A DNA stretch of 64,000 bases. Origin: an uncultured Dehalococcoidia bacterium. Lineage in GTDB: Bacteria > Chloroflexota > Dehalococcoidia > Lucifugimonadales > Lucifugimonadaceae. Shown piece after piece: positions 16,346 to 26,102 of this stretch (position 1 is the stretch's first letter; each line of letters opens with the position of its first letter). The stretch lies in NCBI GenBank assembly GCA_958295935.1, contig OY282385.1:620001-684000 (forward strand). Direction: 5' to 3'. The notes under the pieces were generated by a model. The model had not been told where the DNA came from. It did no database searches and was given only the letters and a program-made list of their open reading frames with translations. The position numbers and the translations under genes were made by a program.

Positions 16346-19009
16346 ATGCGAACCAGAGCCATAGCTCTTCTTAGCCTGGTCGCCATCACGCTCGCCGCCA
16401 TCGCCTGCACGACCGATACGATAGCGCCCACACGCGCGCCTAGCCCTACAGCAACGCCCACGCCGTCCAGCGGCACAACCGCGATTCCGCCTGAACCTAC
16501 CGAAACACTCACGCCTACACATACACCCCTACCTGCCCCAACGCCTACGCCTACACACACGCCACGGCCCACCCCAACACTCACGCCTACACATACGCCC
16601 CTGCCCACCCCGACACTCACGCCTACACACACGCCACGGCCTACCCCAACGCCCACGCCTACGCCCCTACCTACCGCAGCGCCTACGCCTACACACACGC
16701 CACGGCCTACTGCAACGCCCGTGTCCGACAGGGCCGCGCTGACTGCCCTCTACAACGCCGCCGATGGACCGAACTGGACCAACAGCGACAACTGGCTGAG
16801 CGACAAGCCGCTGGCTGAATGGCACGGAGTAATTACGGATGAAAATGGGCGAATTGCAATCTTAGACCTCAGCGAGAATGAGCTGAGCGGCCAGATACCA
16901 CCCGAATTCGGCAATCTCACCAACCTGACACGGCTGTACCTAAATGGTAACCGGCTGAGCGGAGAGATACCACCAGAACTAGGCAAACTCAACAACTTGA
17001 AAAGGCTGGAACTCTACAACAACCAGCTGAGCGGGGAGATACCCCATGAACTTGGCAATCTCAACAACCTGGAACGGCTGTATCTCTATGAGAACGGGTT
17101 GAGCGGTGAAATACCCACAGAACTAGGCAATCTCAACAACATGATATCGCTGAGCCTCGATGAGAACCAGTTGAGCGGGGAGATACCCACAGAACTAGGC
17201 AATCTCAACAACCTGGAAAGGCTGTGGCTCAGTACCAACCGGCTGAGCGGTGAAATACCCACAGAACTAAGCAACCTCACCAACCTGACAGTGCTGTTCC
17301 TCGATGAGAACCAGTTGAGCGGTGAAATACCCACAGAACTAGGCAATCTCAACAACATGATATCGCTGAGCCTCGATGAGAACCAGTTGAGCGGGGAGAT
17401 ACCCCATGAACTCGGCAATCTCAACAAACTCGAATGGCTGGAACTCAATAACAACCGGTTGAGCGGAGAGATACCCCCAGAACTCGGCAATCTCAACAAC
17501 TTGGAATCGCTGTATCTCTATGAGAACGGGTTGAGCGGTGAAATACCACCCGAACTAGGCAATCTCAACAACCTGACAGTGCTGGCCCTCACTGGCAACC
17601 AGTTGAGCGGTGAAATACCACCCGAACTAGGCAATCTCAACAACCTGGAAAGACTGTTCCTCTTCAACAACCAGTTGAGCGGGGAGATACCCTCAGAACT
17701 CGGCAAACTCAACAACCTGACATGGCTGAACCTCCATGGCAATCAGTTGAGCGGTGAAATACCCACAGAACTAGGCAATCTCACCAACCTGGAAAGGCTG
17801 TTCCTCAATGAGAACCAGTTGAGCGGTGAAATACCCACAGAACTAGGCAACCTCAACAAACTCGAATGGCTGGTCCTCAGTGAGAACCGGCTGACCGGCT
17901 GCATACTCAATGCCTTGCGATATGTACCGGGAAACGATTTCGCCGACACAGGCCTGCCATTCTGCGGCGAGGTCGCCACGGACAGGGCCGCGCTGACAGC
18001 CCTCTACAACGCCGCCGATGGACCGAACTGGACTTACAGCGCCAACTGGCTGAGCTACAAGCCAATGGGTGAATGGCACGGCGTGACCACGAATGAAAAT
18101 GGGCGAGTTGCAATCTTGAACCTCCATGAGAACGAATTGAGCGGAGAGATGCCCCCCGAACTCGGCAATCTCACCAAACTGACAGAGCTGGCCCTCGATA
18201 ACAACCGGTTGAGCGGAGAGATACCACCAGAACTCATCAGCCTCAGCAACCTGAAATCGCTGTACCTCCAGTGGAACCAGTTGAGCGGAGAGATACCACC
18301 AGAACTCGGCAATCTCACCAAACTGACAGATCTGTTCCTCCATAAGAACCAGCTGAGCGGTGAAATACCCACAGAACTCGGAAATCTCAGCAACCTAGAA
18401 TGGCTGGCTCTCCATAGGAACGGGTTGAGCGGAGAGATACCACCCGAACTCGGAAACCTCAACACCCTGACAGATCTGTTCCTCGGTAAGAACCGGTTGA
18501 GCGGAGAGATACCACCCGAACTCGGAAATCTCAACAAACTGGAACGGCTGTTCCTCGATGAGAACCAGTTGAGCGGAGAGATACCACCCGAACTCGGAAA
18601 TCTCAACAAACTGATATGGCTGAGCCTCGGTGAGAACGGGCTGAGCGGAGAGATACTGCCCGAACTCGGAAATCTCAACAAACTGGAACGGCTGTTCCTC
18701 GATGAGAACCAGTTGAGCGGAGAGATACCACCCGAACTCGGAAATCTCTCAAACCTCGAATGGCTGGGCCTCGGTGAAAACCAGTTGAGCGGAGAGATAC
18801 CGCCCGAACTCGGAAATCTCAACAACCTGAAATCGCTGTACCTCGATGAGAACGGGCTGAGCGGAGAAATACCGCCCGAACTCGGAAATCTCAACAACCT
18901 GGAATCGCTGTACCTTGATGAGAACCGGCTCACGGGCTGCATACCCGACACCCTGCGATATGTACAACGAAACGATTTCGCCGACACAGGCCTGCCCTTC
19001 TGCCGCTAA
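16346..19009 (+). CDS. LRR-1: secreted LRR lipoprotein, two modules
   Basis: The 887-residue protein has a lipoprotein signal ([21 protein letters not shown]) and a long Thr/Pro linker (nt about 16405-16725) rich in TPTHTPLPTPT. Two modules follow. The first (from 16727) runs through about sixteen 24-residue repeats and closes with LTGCILNALRYVPGNDF and TGLPFC; its C-cap has Leu for the usual Pro after GCI. The second (from 17981) begins directly after GEVAT without a Pro linker and has about twelve repeats. Plant-type LRR domains bind proteins or glycans on their concave face; a ligand is unknown. Upstream codons remain open to an ATG at 16238 but lie in the leader. Module 2 is nearly the same as the last module of LRR-6. 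Confidence 0.95.
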   Translation: MRTRAIALLSLVAITLAAIACTTDTIAPTRAPSPTATPTPSSGTTAIPPEPTETLTPTHTPLPAPTPTPTHTPRPTPTLTPTHTPLPTPTLTPTHTPRPTPTPTPTPLPTAAPTPTHTPRPTATPVSDRAALTALYNAADGPNWTNSDNWLSDKPLAEWHGVITDENGRIAILDLSENELSGQIPPEFGNLTNLTRLYLNGNRLSGEIPPELGKLNNLKRLELYNNQLSGEIPHELGNLNNLERLYLYENGLSGEIPTELGNLNNMISLSLDENQLSGEIPTELGNLNNLERLWLSTNRLSGEIPTELSNLTNLTVLFLDENQLSGEIPTELGNLNNMISLSLDENQLSGEIPHELGNLNKLEWLELNNNRLSGEIPPELGNLNNLESLYLYENGLSGEIPPELGNLNNLTVLALTGNQLSGEIPPELGNLNNLERLFLFNNQLSGEIPSELGKLNNLTWLNLHGNQLSGEIPTELGNLTNLERLFLNENQLSGEIPTELGNLNKLEWLVLSENRLTGCILNALRYVPGNDFADTGLPFCGEVATDRAALTALYNAADGPNWTYSANWLSYKPMGEWHGVTTNENGRVAILNLHENELSGEMPPELGNLTKLTELALDNNRLSGEIPPELISLSNLKSLYLQWNQLSGEIPPELGNLTKLTDLFLHKNQLSGEIPTELGNLSNLEWLALHRNGLSGEIPPELGNLNTLTDLFLGKNRLSGEIPPELGNLNKLERLFLDENQLSGEIPPELGNLNKLIWLSLGENGLSGEILPELGNLNKLERLFLDENQLSGEIPPELGNLSNLEWLGLGENQLSGEIPPELGNLNNLKSLYLDENGLSGEIPPELGNLNNLESLYLDENRLTGCIPDTLRYVQRNDFADTGLPFCR

Positions 19010-19087
19010 CCCCCGCCTGCCCTCTTGATTCAACGCAGCGCAACCTCCACAGCTCCCCGACCCCAGCCGCCCGCCCGGCAACGGCGT
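19010..19087. repeat. short-class spacer LRR-1/LRR-2
   Basis: After FCR and TAA the spacer reads CCCCCGCCTGCCCTCTTGAT and runs into the LRR-2 leader. The same short spacer is found after LRR-2, LRR-3, LRR-4, LRR-5 and LRR-8. No gene or clear terminator is seen. Confidence 0.7.
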
Positions 19088-19146
19088 CCCCCAAACAATC
19101 ATATGATGCCCCCTTATTGATGCACCCCACCTGGAAAGAGTGGCAC
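19088..19146 (+). promoter_or_regulatory. LRR-2 leader
   Basis: TATGAT at 19102-19107 lies 39 nt before the ATG; GGAAAGAG precedes the start by about 6 nt. As in LRR-1 the box reads ATCATATGAT rather than ATCGTATGAT. Confidence 0.65.
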
Positions 19147-19989
19147 ATGCGAACCGGAGCCATAGCCCTTCTTAGCTTGGGCGCCATAGCCGCCATCACG
19201 CTCGCCGCCATCGCCTGCACGAACGTCTTTAGCGAAGAGACCGCCGCGGACAGAGCCGCGCTGGTTGCGTTGTACAACGCTGCGGGCGGCGCGAACTGGG
19301 CAAACAACGACAACTGGCTGAGCGAAAAGCCGATGGCTGAATGGTACGGCGTGACCACGAATGAAAATGGGCGAGTTACAACCTTAATCCTCAATGACAA
19401 CCTGCTGAGCGGTGGAATACCCCCAGAACTGGGCAAACTCAACAAACTGACAGAGCTGCACCTCTATAACAACGGGTTGAGCGGAGAGATGCCCCCCGAA
19501 CTCGGCAATCTCAACAAACTGACAGAGCTGGCCCTCGATAACAACCAGTTGAGCGGCGAAATACCACCAGAACTAGGCAACCTCACCAACTTGATATGGC
19601 TGTTACTCTATGGCAACCCGTTGAGCGGCGAAATACCACCAGAACTAGGCAATCTCAACAAACTGACATTGCTGGACCTCTATAACAACCAGTTGAGCGG
19701 CGAAATACCACCAGAACTAGGCAACCTCACCAAACTGACAATGCTGTACCTCAATGAGAACCAGTTGAACGGTGAAATACCACCCGAACTAGGCAACCTC
19801 ACCAACTTGATATGGCTGAACCTCAGTAAGAACCGGCTGAGCGGGGAGATACCACCCGAACTAGGCAATCTCAACAAACTGGAATGGCTCAACCTTAGTG
19901 GCAACGGGCTGACGGGCTGCATACCAAACGCACTGCAAGATGTACCAATAACCGACTTCGCCGAGGCCGGCCTGCGCTTCTGCCGCTAA
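19147..19989 (+). CDS. LRR-2: secreted LRR lipoprotein, one module, no Pro linker
   Basis: This is the smallest intact member (280 residues). The lipobox Cys is followed by TNVFSEETA and at once by the N-cap [17 protein letters not shown], so the module sits close to the membrane. Nine repeats lead to LTGCIPNALQDVPITDF and the terminal FCR. The stretch from the lipobox through the N-cap (about 19210-19320) is almost the same as in LRR-3, which points to recent duplication or conversion. One repeat has LNGEIPPEL in place of LSGEIPPEL. It would serve well as a minimal unit for structural comparison. Confidence 0.95.
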   Translation: MRTGAIALLSLGAIAAITLAAIACTNVFSEETAADRAALVALYNAAGGANWANNDNWLSEKPMAEWYGVTTNENGRVTTLILNDNLLSGGIPPELGKLNKLTELHLYNNGLSGEMPPELGNLNKLTELALDNNQLSGEIPPELGNLTNLIWLLLYGNPLSGEIPPELGNLNKLTLLDLYNNQLSGEIPPELGNLTKLTMLYLNENQLNGEIPPELGNLTNLIWLNLSKNRLSGEIPPELGNLNKLEWLNLSGNGLTGCIPNALQDVPITDFAEAGLRFCR

Positions 19990-20065
19990 CCCCCGCCTGC
20001 CCCTCTTGATCCAACGCAGCGCAACCTCCACAGCTCCCTACCCAGGTGCCCGCCGACACCGCAGA

Positions 20066-20123
20066 CCCCAAACAATCGTATGATGCCCCCTTGTTGATCC
20101 AGCCCACTTGGAAAGAACGGCAC
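20066..20123 (+). promoter_or_regulatory. LRR-3 leader
   Basis: TATGAT at 20079-20084 lies 39 nt before the ATG. The box is preceded by CCGACACCGCAGACCCC, the second of two upstream variants in the array. Confidence 0.65.
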
Positions 20124-22901
20124 ATGCGAACCAGAGCCATAGCCCTTCTTAGCTTGGTCGCCATAGTCGCCATCGCGCTCGCCGCCATCGCCTGCACGAA
20201 CGTCTTTAGCGAAGAGACCGCCGCGGACAGAGCCGCGCTGGTTGCGTTGTACAACGCTGCGGGCGGCGCGAACTGGGCAAACAACGACAACTGGCTGAGC
20301 AACAAGCCACTGCGTGAATGGCACCGAGTGACCACAGATGAAAATGGGCGAGTTACAACCTTAATCCTTGGTTTGAACGAGTTGACCGGAGAGATACCTC
20401 CAGAACTAGGCAACCTCACCAAACTGGAAACACTGTGGCTCGCTGGCAATCCGATGACCGGAGAGATACCTCCAGAATTAGGCAACCTCACCAACCTGAC
20501 AGTACTGTACCTCCATGGCAACCAGTTAAGCGGAGAGATACCTCCAGAACTAGGAAATCTCAACAACCTGACAGAGCTGGTCCTCAGTGGCAATCCGTTG
20601 ACTGGAGAGATACCTCCAGAACTAGGCAGTCTCACCAAACTGGAAACGCTGACCCTCATTGGCAACCAGTTGAGCGGGGAGATACCTCCAGAACTAGGAA
20701 ATCTCAACAACCTGATAGAACTGCACCTCATCGGCAACCAGTTGAGCGGGGAGATACCTCCAGAACTAGGAAATCTCAACAACCTGACAGCGTTGGATCT
20801 CCTCAATAACAGGTTGAGCGGGGAGATACCTCCAGAACTAGGCAGTCTCACCAAACTGACATGGCTAAACCTCCATGGCAATAGGTTGAGCGGTGAAATA
20901 CCTCCAGAACTAGGAAATCTCAACAACCTGACAGCGCTGTACCTCCATGGCAACCAGTTGAGCGGCGAAATACCTCCAGAACTAGGAAATCTCAACAAGC
21001 TGGAATGGCTGGTCCTCAGTGGCAACCAGTTGACGGGCTGCGTACCCTCGGGCCTGCGTTATGTACAACGAAACGATTTCGCCGACACAGGTCTGCCATT
21101 CTGCGGCACTGCCACGCACACGCCCGCATCCGGCAGGAGGAACGCCACGGACAGGGCCACGCTGACAACCATCTACAACGCCGCCAATGGACCGAACTGG
21201 ACGTATAGAGACAACTGGCTGAGCGACAAACCGTTGGATGAATGGCACGGCGTGACCACAAATGAAAATGGGCGTGTTACAACCTTGTCCCTCATTTGGA
21301 ACCTGTTGAGCGGTGAAATACCACCCGAACTCAGCAACCTAAGCAATCTGACAGTGCTGTCCCTCGGTTTGAACTGGTTGAGCGGAGAGATACCCCCAGA
21401 AATCGGCAATCTCAACAAACTGACACAACTATGGCTCGGTTGGAACCGGCTAACCGGCGAGATACCCCCAGAAATCGGCAATCTCAACAAACTGACAGAG
21501 TTGTACCTCAATGAGAACCAGTTGAGCGGTGAAATACCACCAGAACTAGGCAATCTCAACAAACTGACAGTGCTGCACCTCGATGACAACCAGCTGAGCG
21601 GCGAGATACCACCAGAACTAGGCAATCTCACCAACCTGGAAACGCTGTACCTCGATGAGAACCAGCTGAGCGGCGAGATACCCCGCGAATTCAGCAATCT
21701 CACCAACCTGACATTACTGTACCTCGGTGGCAACCGGCTGACGGGCTGCATACCCGACGCCCTGCAAGATGTACGAAAAAACGATTTCGCATACACTAGT
21801 TTGCCATTCTGCGGCACTGCCACGCGCACGCCCGAGCCTACTGCAACTCCTACGCCCACACACGCCCCAGCCAGCCCAACGCCTACCGCAATACCTACGC
21901 CAACACCCACACCACGGCCTACCGCAATACCTACGCCTACGCACACGCCAACGCCTACCGCAATACCTACGCCTACGCACACGCCAACGCCTACCGCAAT
22001 ACCTACGTCCACACCCACGCCAACGCCTACCGCAATACCTACGTCCACACCCACGCCACGGCCTACCGCAACGCCTACGCCTACACCCACACCACGGCCT
22101 ACCGCAACGCCCACGCCCACACCCACACCAAAGCCCGCATCCGCCAAAGAGATCGCCACGGACAGGGCCGCGCTGACAGCCCTCTACGACGCCGTCGACG
22201 GACCCAACTGGACCAACAGCGACAACTGGCTGAGCGACGAGCCGTTGGATGAATGGCACGGAGTGACCACGAATGAAAATGGGCGAGTTGCAATCTTAAA
22301 CCTCACTGATAACGGGTTGAGCGGTGAAATACCACCCGAATTCGGCAAACTCACCAAACTGACAACGCTGTGGCTCCACGGGAACGAGTTGAGCGGCGAG
22401 ATACCCACAGAACTAGGAAAACTCAACAACTTGGAATGGCTGAGCCTTAATGAGAACCAGCTGAGTGGTGAAATACCCACAGAACTAGGAAAACTCAACA
22501 ACCTAGAATGGCTAGGCCTCCCTGGGAACCAGTTGAGCGGTGAAATACCCACAGAACTAGGAAAACTCAACAACCTGACAGTGCTGAATCTCTATGACAA
22601 CCAGTTGAGCGGCGAAATACCCACAGAACTAGGAAAACTCACCAACCTAAAATTGCTGTACCTTGATGAGAACGGGCTGCGCGGTGAGATACCTCCCGAA
22701 CTCGGCAATCTCACCAACCTGGAAGGGCTGGGCCTCGCTGGGAACCAGCTGAGCGATGAAATACCCCCAGAACTCGGAAAACTCACCAAACTGGAACTGC
22801 TGTACCTTGATGGGAACTGGCTGACGGGATGCATACCCGACACCCTGCAAGATGTACTGCATAACGACTTCGCCGAGGCCGGTCTGCCCTTCTGCCGCTA
22901 A
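20124..22901 (+). CDS. LRR-3: secreted LRR lipoprotein, three modules
   Basis: The 925-residue protein lacks a Pro linker after the lipid anchor but has one further in. Module 1 (from about 20227) has WHRV instead of WHGV in its N-cap and closes with [13 protein letters not shown]. Module 2 (from 21149) carries [14 protein letters not shown] and a repeat run of mixed IGNL and LGNL type. A Thr/Pro linker of about 105 residues (21829-22140), made of [18 protein letters not shown] units, separates it from module 3 (from 22161), whose N-cap has DAVDG. Module 3 is dominated by [12 protein letters not shown] repeats. The placing of the long linker between modules 2 and 3 suggests that linkers and modules are shuffled as separate units. 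Confidence 0.95.
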   Translation: MRTRAIALLSLVAIVAIALAAIACTNVFSEETAADRAALVALYNAAGGANWANNDNWLSNKPLREWHRVTTDENGRVTTLILGLNELTGEIPPELGNLTKLETLWLAGNPMTGEIPPELGNLTNLTVLYLHGNQLSGEIPPELGNLNNLTELVLSGNPLTGEIPPELGSLTKLETLTLIGNQLSGEIPPELGNLNNLIELHLIGNQLSGEIPPELGNLNNLTALDLLNNRLSGEIPPELGSLTKLTWLNLHGNRLSGEIPPELGNLNNLTALYLHGNQLSGEIPPELGNLNKLEWLVLSGNQLTGCVPSGLRYVQRNDFADTGLPFCGTATHTPASGRRNATDRATLTTIYNAANGPNWTYRDNWLSDKPLDEWHGVTTNENGRVTTLSLIWNLLSGEIPPELSNLSNLTVLSLGLNWLSGEIPPEIGNLNKLTQLWLGWNRLTGEIPPEIGNLNKLTELYLNENQLSGEIPPELGNLNKLTVLHLDDNQLSGEIPPELGNLTNLETLYLDENQLSGEIPREFSNLTNLTLLYLGGNRLTGCIPDALQDVRKNDFAYTSLPFCGTATRTPEPTATPTPTHAPASPTPTAIPTPTPTPRPTAIPTPTHTPTPTAIPTPTHTPTPTAIPTSTPTPTPTAIPTSTPTPRPTATPTPTPTPRPTATPTPTPTPKPASAKEIATDRAALTALYDAVDGPNWTNSDNWLSDEPLDEWHGVTTNENGRVAILNLTDNGLSGEIPPEFGKLTKLTTLWLHGNELSGEIPTELGKLNNLEWLSLNENQLSGEIPTELGKLNNLEWLGLPGNQLSGEIPTELGKLNNLTVLNLYDNQLSGEIPTELGKLTNLKLLYLDENGLRGEIPPELGNLTNLEGLGLAGNQLSDEIPPELGKLTKLELLYLDGNWLTGCIPDTLQDVLHNDFAEAGLPFCR

Positions 22902-22981
22902 CCCCCGCCTGCCCTCTTGGTCCAACGCAGCGCAACCTCCACAGCTCCCCTACCCCGTCGCCCGACCGCCGACACCGCAGA

Positions 22982-23039
22982 CCCCAAACAATCGTATGAT
23001 GCCCCCTTGTTGATCCAGCCCACTTGGAAAGAACGGCAC
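22982..23039 (+). promoter_or_regulatory. LRR-4 leader
   Basis: TATGAT at 22995-23000, 39 nt before the ATG; GGAAAGAACGGCAC precedes the start. The spacer after LRR-3 (from 22902) is of the short class. Confidence 0.65.
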
Positions 23040-24746
23040 ATGCGAACCAGAGCCATAGGGCTTCTTAGCTTGTTGGTCACCATAGTCGCCATCGCGCTCG
23101 CCGCCGTCGCCTGCACGAACGATAGCCCGGCCACGCCCACACACGCGCCCCTGATCACCCCAACGCCCGCGCCGTCCGGCGGCACTATCACGATCACGAT
23201 TGCGCCCCTGCCTACTGCAACACCGGCACCCACACGTACGCCTAAGCCCGCGTCCGCCGGCGACATCTCCACCGAAAGGGCCGCGCTGACAGCGCTCTAC
23301 AACGCCACCGGCGGCGCGAACTGGATTAACAGCGACAACTGGCTGAGCGACAGGCCGCTGGATCAATGGCACGGCGTGACCACGAATGAAAATGGGCGAG
23401 TTGCAATAGTAAACCTCCGCCAGAACGGGCTGAGCGGTGAAATACCCCCTGAACTAGGCAATCTCAACAACCTGAGACGGCTGTACCTCCGTGAGAACCG
23501 GTTGACCGGCGAGATACCACCTGAACTCGGCAAGCTCACCAAGCTAGAAGAGCTGGATCTCCGCGAAAATCGGTTGACCGGCAAGATACCACCCGAACTC
23601 GGCAACCTCACTAATCTGTGGGATCTGGACCTCCGTGAAAACCGGTTGACCGGCAAGATACCACCCAAACTCGGCAACCTCACCAGTCTGGAAGAGCTGG
23701 ACCTCCGTGAAAACCAGCTGAGAGGCGAGATACCCGCCGAATTAGGAAAGCTCATCAATCTGGAAGAGCTGTACTTCAGTGAAAACGAGCTAACGGGCTG
23801 CATACCCGACAGCCTGCGAGACGTAAGAAACGATCTCGCCAGAACTGGTTTGCCCTTCTGCCGGATCGCAGCGCTGACAGCCCTCTATAACGCCGCCGAT
23901 GGGCCGAACTGGACGTACAGCGACAACTGGCTGAGCGACAAGCCAATGGGCGAATGGCACGGGGTGACCACGGATGAATATGGGCGCATTGCAATCTTGA
24001 ACCTCAGCGATAACAGGCTGAGCGGTGAAATACCCCCTGAACTAGGCAATCTCAAAAACCTGGAACGGCTGGGCCTCCCAGGGAACCAGTTGAGCGGTGA
24101 AATACCACCCGAACTCAGCAATCTCAAAAACCTGACAGTGCTGTCGCTTGATGGGAACGAGTTGAGCGGCGAAATACCACCCGAACTCAGCAACCTCAAA
24201 AACCTGACACGGCTCTTCCTCCACGAAAACGAGTTGAGCGACGAGATACCACCCGAACTCGGCAACCTCAACAACTTGAAAAGGCTAGATCTCAATTCGA
24301 ACGAGTTGAGCGGTGAAATACCCCCAGAACTAGGCAACCTCAATAACCTGGAATGGCTGACCCTCAGTGATAACCGGTTGAGCGGCGAGATATCACCCGG
24401 ACTAGGCAATCTCAAAAACCTGAAAAGGCTAGACCTCAGTGATAACGAGTTGAGCGGTGAAATACCCCCTGAACTAGGCAATCTCGATAACCTGACAGGG
24501 CTGTACCTCTATGACAACCAGTTGAGTGGCGAAATACCACCAGAACTAGGCAATCTCAAAAACCTGACAATAATGTTCCTCAATGACAACCAGTTGACCG
24601 GTGAAATACCACCAGAACTAGGCAACCTCAAAAACCTAGAATGGCTGTACCTTGATGAGTACCAGCTCACGGGCTGCATACCCTACGAACTGCGATATGT
24701 ACCGTATAACGACTTCGACTACACAGGCCTGCCCTTCTGCCGCTAA
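23040..24746 (+). CDS. LRR-4: secreted LRR lipoprotein, two directly fused modules
   Basis: The 568-residue protein has the signal MRTRAIGLLSLLVTIVAIAL and a linker containing GGTITITIAPLPTA. Module 1 (from about 23274) is short and strongly charged: its repeats read [17 protein letters not shown] with Glu/Arg at the variable face, unlike most of the array. Its C-cap ends LPFCR, and the next residues are IAALTALYNAADG. Module 2 (from about 23867) therefore starts with no linker and has lost the leading TDR of the N-cap, as if the stop codon and spacer of a short gene had been deleted. Module 2 uses NLKNL repeats and has DEYGR in place of DENGR. The last repeat has Tyr in place of the ladder Asn (LDEYQL). 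Confidence 0.94.
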   Translation: MRTRAIGLLSLLVTIVAIALAAVACTNDSPATPTHAPLITPTPAPSGGTITITIAPLPTATPAPTRTPKPASAGDISTERAALTALYNATGGANWINSDNWLSDRPLDQWHGVTTNENGRVAIVNLRQNGLSGEIPPELGNLNNLRRLYLRENRLTGEIPPELGKLTKLEELDLRENRLTGKIPPELGNLTNLWDLDLRENRLTGKIPPKLGNLTSLEELDLRENQLRGEIPAELGKLINLEELYFSENELTGCIPDSLRDVRNDLARTGLPFCRIAALTALYNAADGPNWTYSDNWLSDKPMGEWHGVTTDEYGRIAILNLSDNRLSGEIPPELGNLKNLERLGLPGNQLSGEIPPELSNLKNLTVLSLDGNELSGEIPPELSNLKNLTRLFLHENELSDEIPPELGNLNNLKRLDLNSNELSGEIPPELGNLNNLEWLTLSDNRLSGEISPGLGNLKNLKRLDLSDNELSGEIPPELGNLDNLTGLYLYDNQLSGEIPPELGNLKNLTIMFLNDNQLTGEIPPELGNLKNLEWLYLDEYQLTGCIPYELRYVPYNDFDYTGLPFCR

Positions 24747-24860
24747 CCCCCGCCAGCCTCAGCCGCGACTGCCGCACGCTCAGCCCCTGAGCAGCAGCCC
24801 AAACCCCACCAGCCCTCTTGATCCAACGCAAAGCCATCCTGACAGCACACCTACCCCGTC
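24747..24860. repeat. spacer LRR-4/LRR-5
   Basis: Short-class spacer with an insertion of about 35 nt (CCTCAGCCGCGACTGCCGCA to CCCAAACCCC) relative to the LRR-2/LRR-3 spacer. The same insertion recurs after LRR-5. No gene seen. Confidence 0.6.
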
Positions 24861-24919
24861 CCCCAAACAATCGTATGATGGGTACTCGTAGATCCAGCCC
24901 ACTTGGAAAAAAATAGAAT
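24861..24919 (+). promoter_or_regulatory. LRR-5 leader, divergent
   Basis: TATGAT at 24874-24879 is 40 nt before the ATG. Downstream of the box the sequence (GGGTACTCGTAGATCC) differs from most copies. An in-frame TAG at 24914-24916 lies just upstream of the ATG and fixes the start. Confidence 0.6.
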
Positions 24920-25921
24920 ATGCCAACCAGAGACATAGGGCTTTTTAGTTTGGTCGCGATGGTCGCCATCGCGATAGTGACCATCGCGCTCGCCGCTGTC
25001 GCCTGCACGAACGCCCCAGGCGAAGGGGTCGCCGAGGACAGGGCTGCGCTGACTGCCCTCTACAACGCCGCCGACGGACCGAACTGGACCAACAACGACA
25101 ACTGGCTGAGCGACAAGCCCCTGGCTGAATGGTACGGCGTGACCACGAATGAAAATGGGCGAGTTGCACTCTTGGACCTCAGCGGGAACGGGTTGAGCAA
25201 CGAGATACCACCAGAACTCAGCAACCTCACCAACCTGACAGTGCTGGTGCTCGAGTTCAACCAGCTGAGCGGAGAAATACCGCCAGAACTAGGCAACATC
25301 ACCGCCTTGGAACGGCTGTACCTCCATGAGAACGGGCTGAGCGGTCAGATACCACCCGAAATCGGCAAGCTCAACAACCTGACAGTGCTGAGCCTCAGTG
25401 GAAACTGGTTGAGCGGCGAGATACCCACAGAAATAGGCAACATCACCAACCTGACAGCGCTGGCGCTCCATTGGAACGAGTTGAGCGGCCAGATACCACC
25501 AGAACTCAGCAACCTCAGAAACCTGAAAGCGCTGAGCCTCAGTGACAATCAGTTGAGCGGAAAGATGCCACCGGAACTCGGCAACCTCAACAAACTGACG
25601 AAACTAAGGCTCGGCTGGAACGAGTTGAGCGGCGAGATACCCATAGAACTAGGCAACCTCAACAACCTGGAATGGCTGACCCTCAGTGATAACCGGTTGA
25701 GCGGTGAAATACCACCAGAACTAGGCAACCTCGACAACTTGGAATGGCTGACCCTCAGTGATAACCAGTTGAGCGGTGAAATACCACCAGAACTAGGCAA
25801 CCTCGACAACCTGAAAGAGCTGGTCCTCAGTGGGAACGGGCTGACCGGATGCATACCCGACGCCCTCCGAGACGTACCAACAAACGACTTCGCCGAGGCA
25901 GGTTTGCCCTTCTGCCGCTAA
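24920..25921 (+). CDS. LRR-5: secreted LRR lipoprotein, one module
   Basis: This 333-residue protein starts at ATG 24920; an in-frame TAG two codons upstream excludes a longer product. The signal is MPTRDIGLFSLVAMVAIAIV with the lipobox Cys at residue 29, followed by TNAPGEGVAE and the N-cap at about 25035 with no Pro linker. Eleven or so repeats include variants with [10 protein letters not shown] and GKMPPELGNL. The C-cap is [17 protein letters not shown] and the C-terminus FCR. MPT rather than MRT at the start is shared with LRR-13 and LRR-14. Confidence 0.95.
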   Translation: MPTRDIGLFSLVAMVAIAIVTIALAAVACTNAPGEGVAEDRAALTALYNAADGPNWTNNDNWLSDKPLAEWYGVTTNENGRVALLDLSGNGLSNEIPPELSNLTNLTVLVLEFNQLSGEIPPELGNITALERLYLHENGLSGQIPPEIGKLNNLTVLSLSGNWLSGEIPTEIGNITNLTALALHWNELSGQIPPELSNLRNLKALSLSDNQLSGKMPPELGNLNKLTKLRLGWNELSGEIPIELGNLNNLEWLTLSDNRLSGEIPPELGNLDNLEWLTLSDNQLSGEIPPELGNLDNLKELVLSGNGLTGCIPDALRDVPTNDFAEAGLPFCR

Positions 25922-26044
25922 CCCCCGCCCGCCTCATCCGCGACTGTCGCACGCTCAGCCCCTGAGCAGCAGCCCAAGCCCCGCCTGCCCTCTTGGTCCA
26001 ACGCAGGGAGACCTCCACAGCTCCCCGACCGCCGACACCGCAGA
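25922..26044. repeat. spacer LRR-5/LRR-6
   Basis: Short-class spacer with the same CCGCGACTGTCGCACGCTCA insertion as after LRR-4. No gene seen. Confidence 0.6.
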
Positions 26045-26102
26045 CCCCAAACAATCGTATGATGCCCCCTTGTTGATCCAGCCCACCTGGAAAGAATGGC
26101 AC
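26045..26102 (+). promoter_or_regulatory. LRR-6 leader
   Basis: TATGAT at 26058-26063, 39 nt before the ATG, with an intact flanking sequence although the gene is frameshifted. Confidence 0.65.

Noticed and set aside
20081..20098. Tiny upstream open frame ATG-ATG-CCC-CCT-TGT-TGA in the LRR leaders
   Set aside because: It overlaps the candidate -10 hexamer, has no ribosome-binding site and is missing in LRR-1, LRR-5 and LRR-7.
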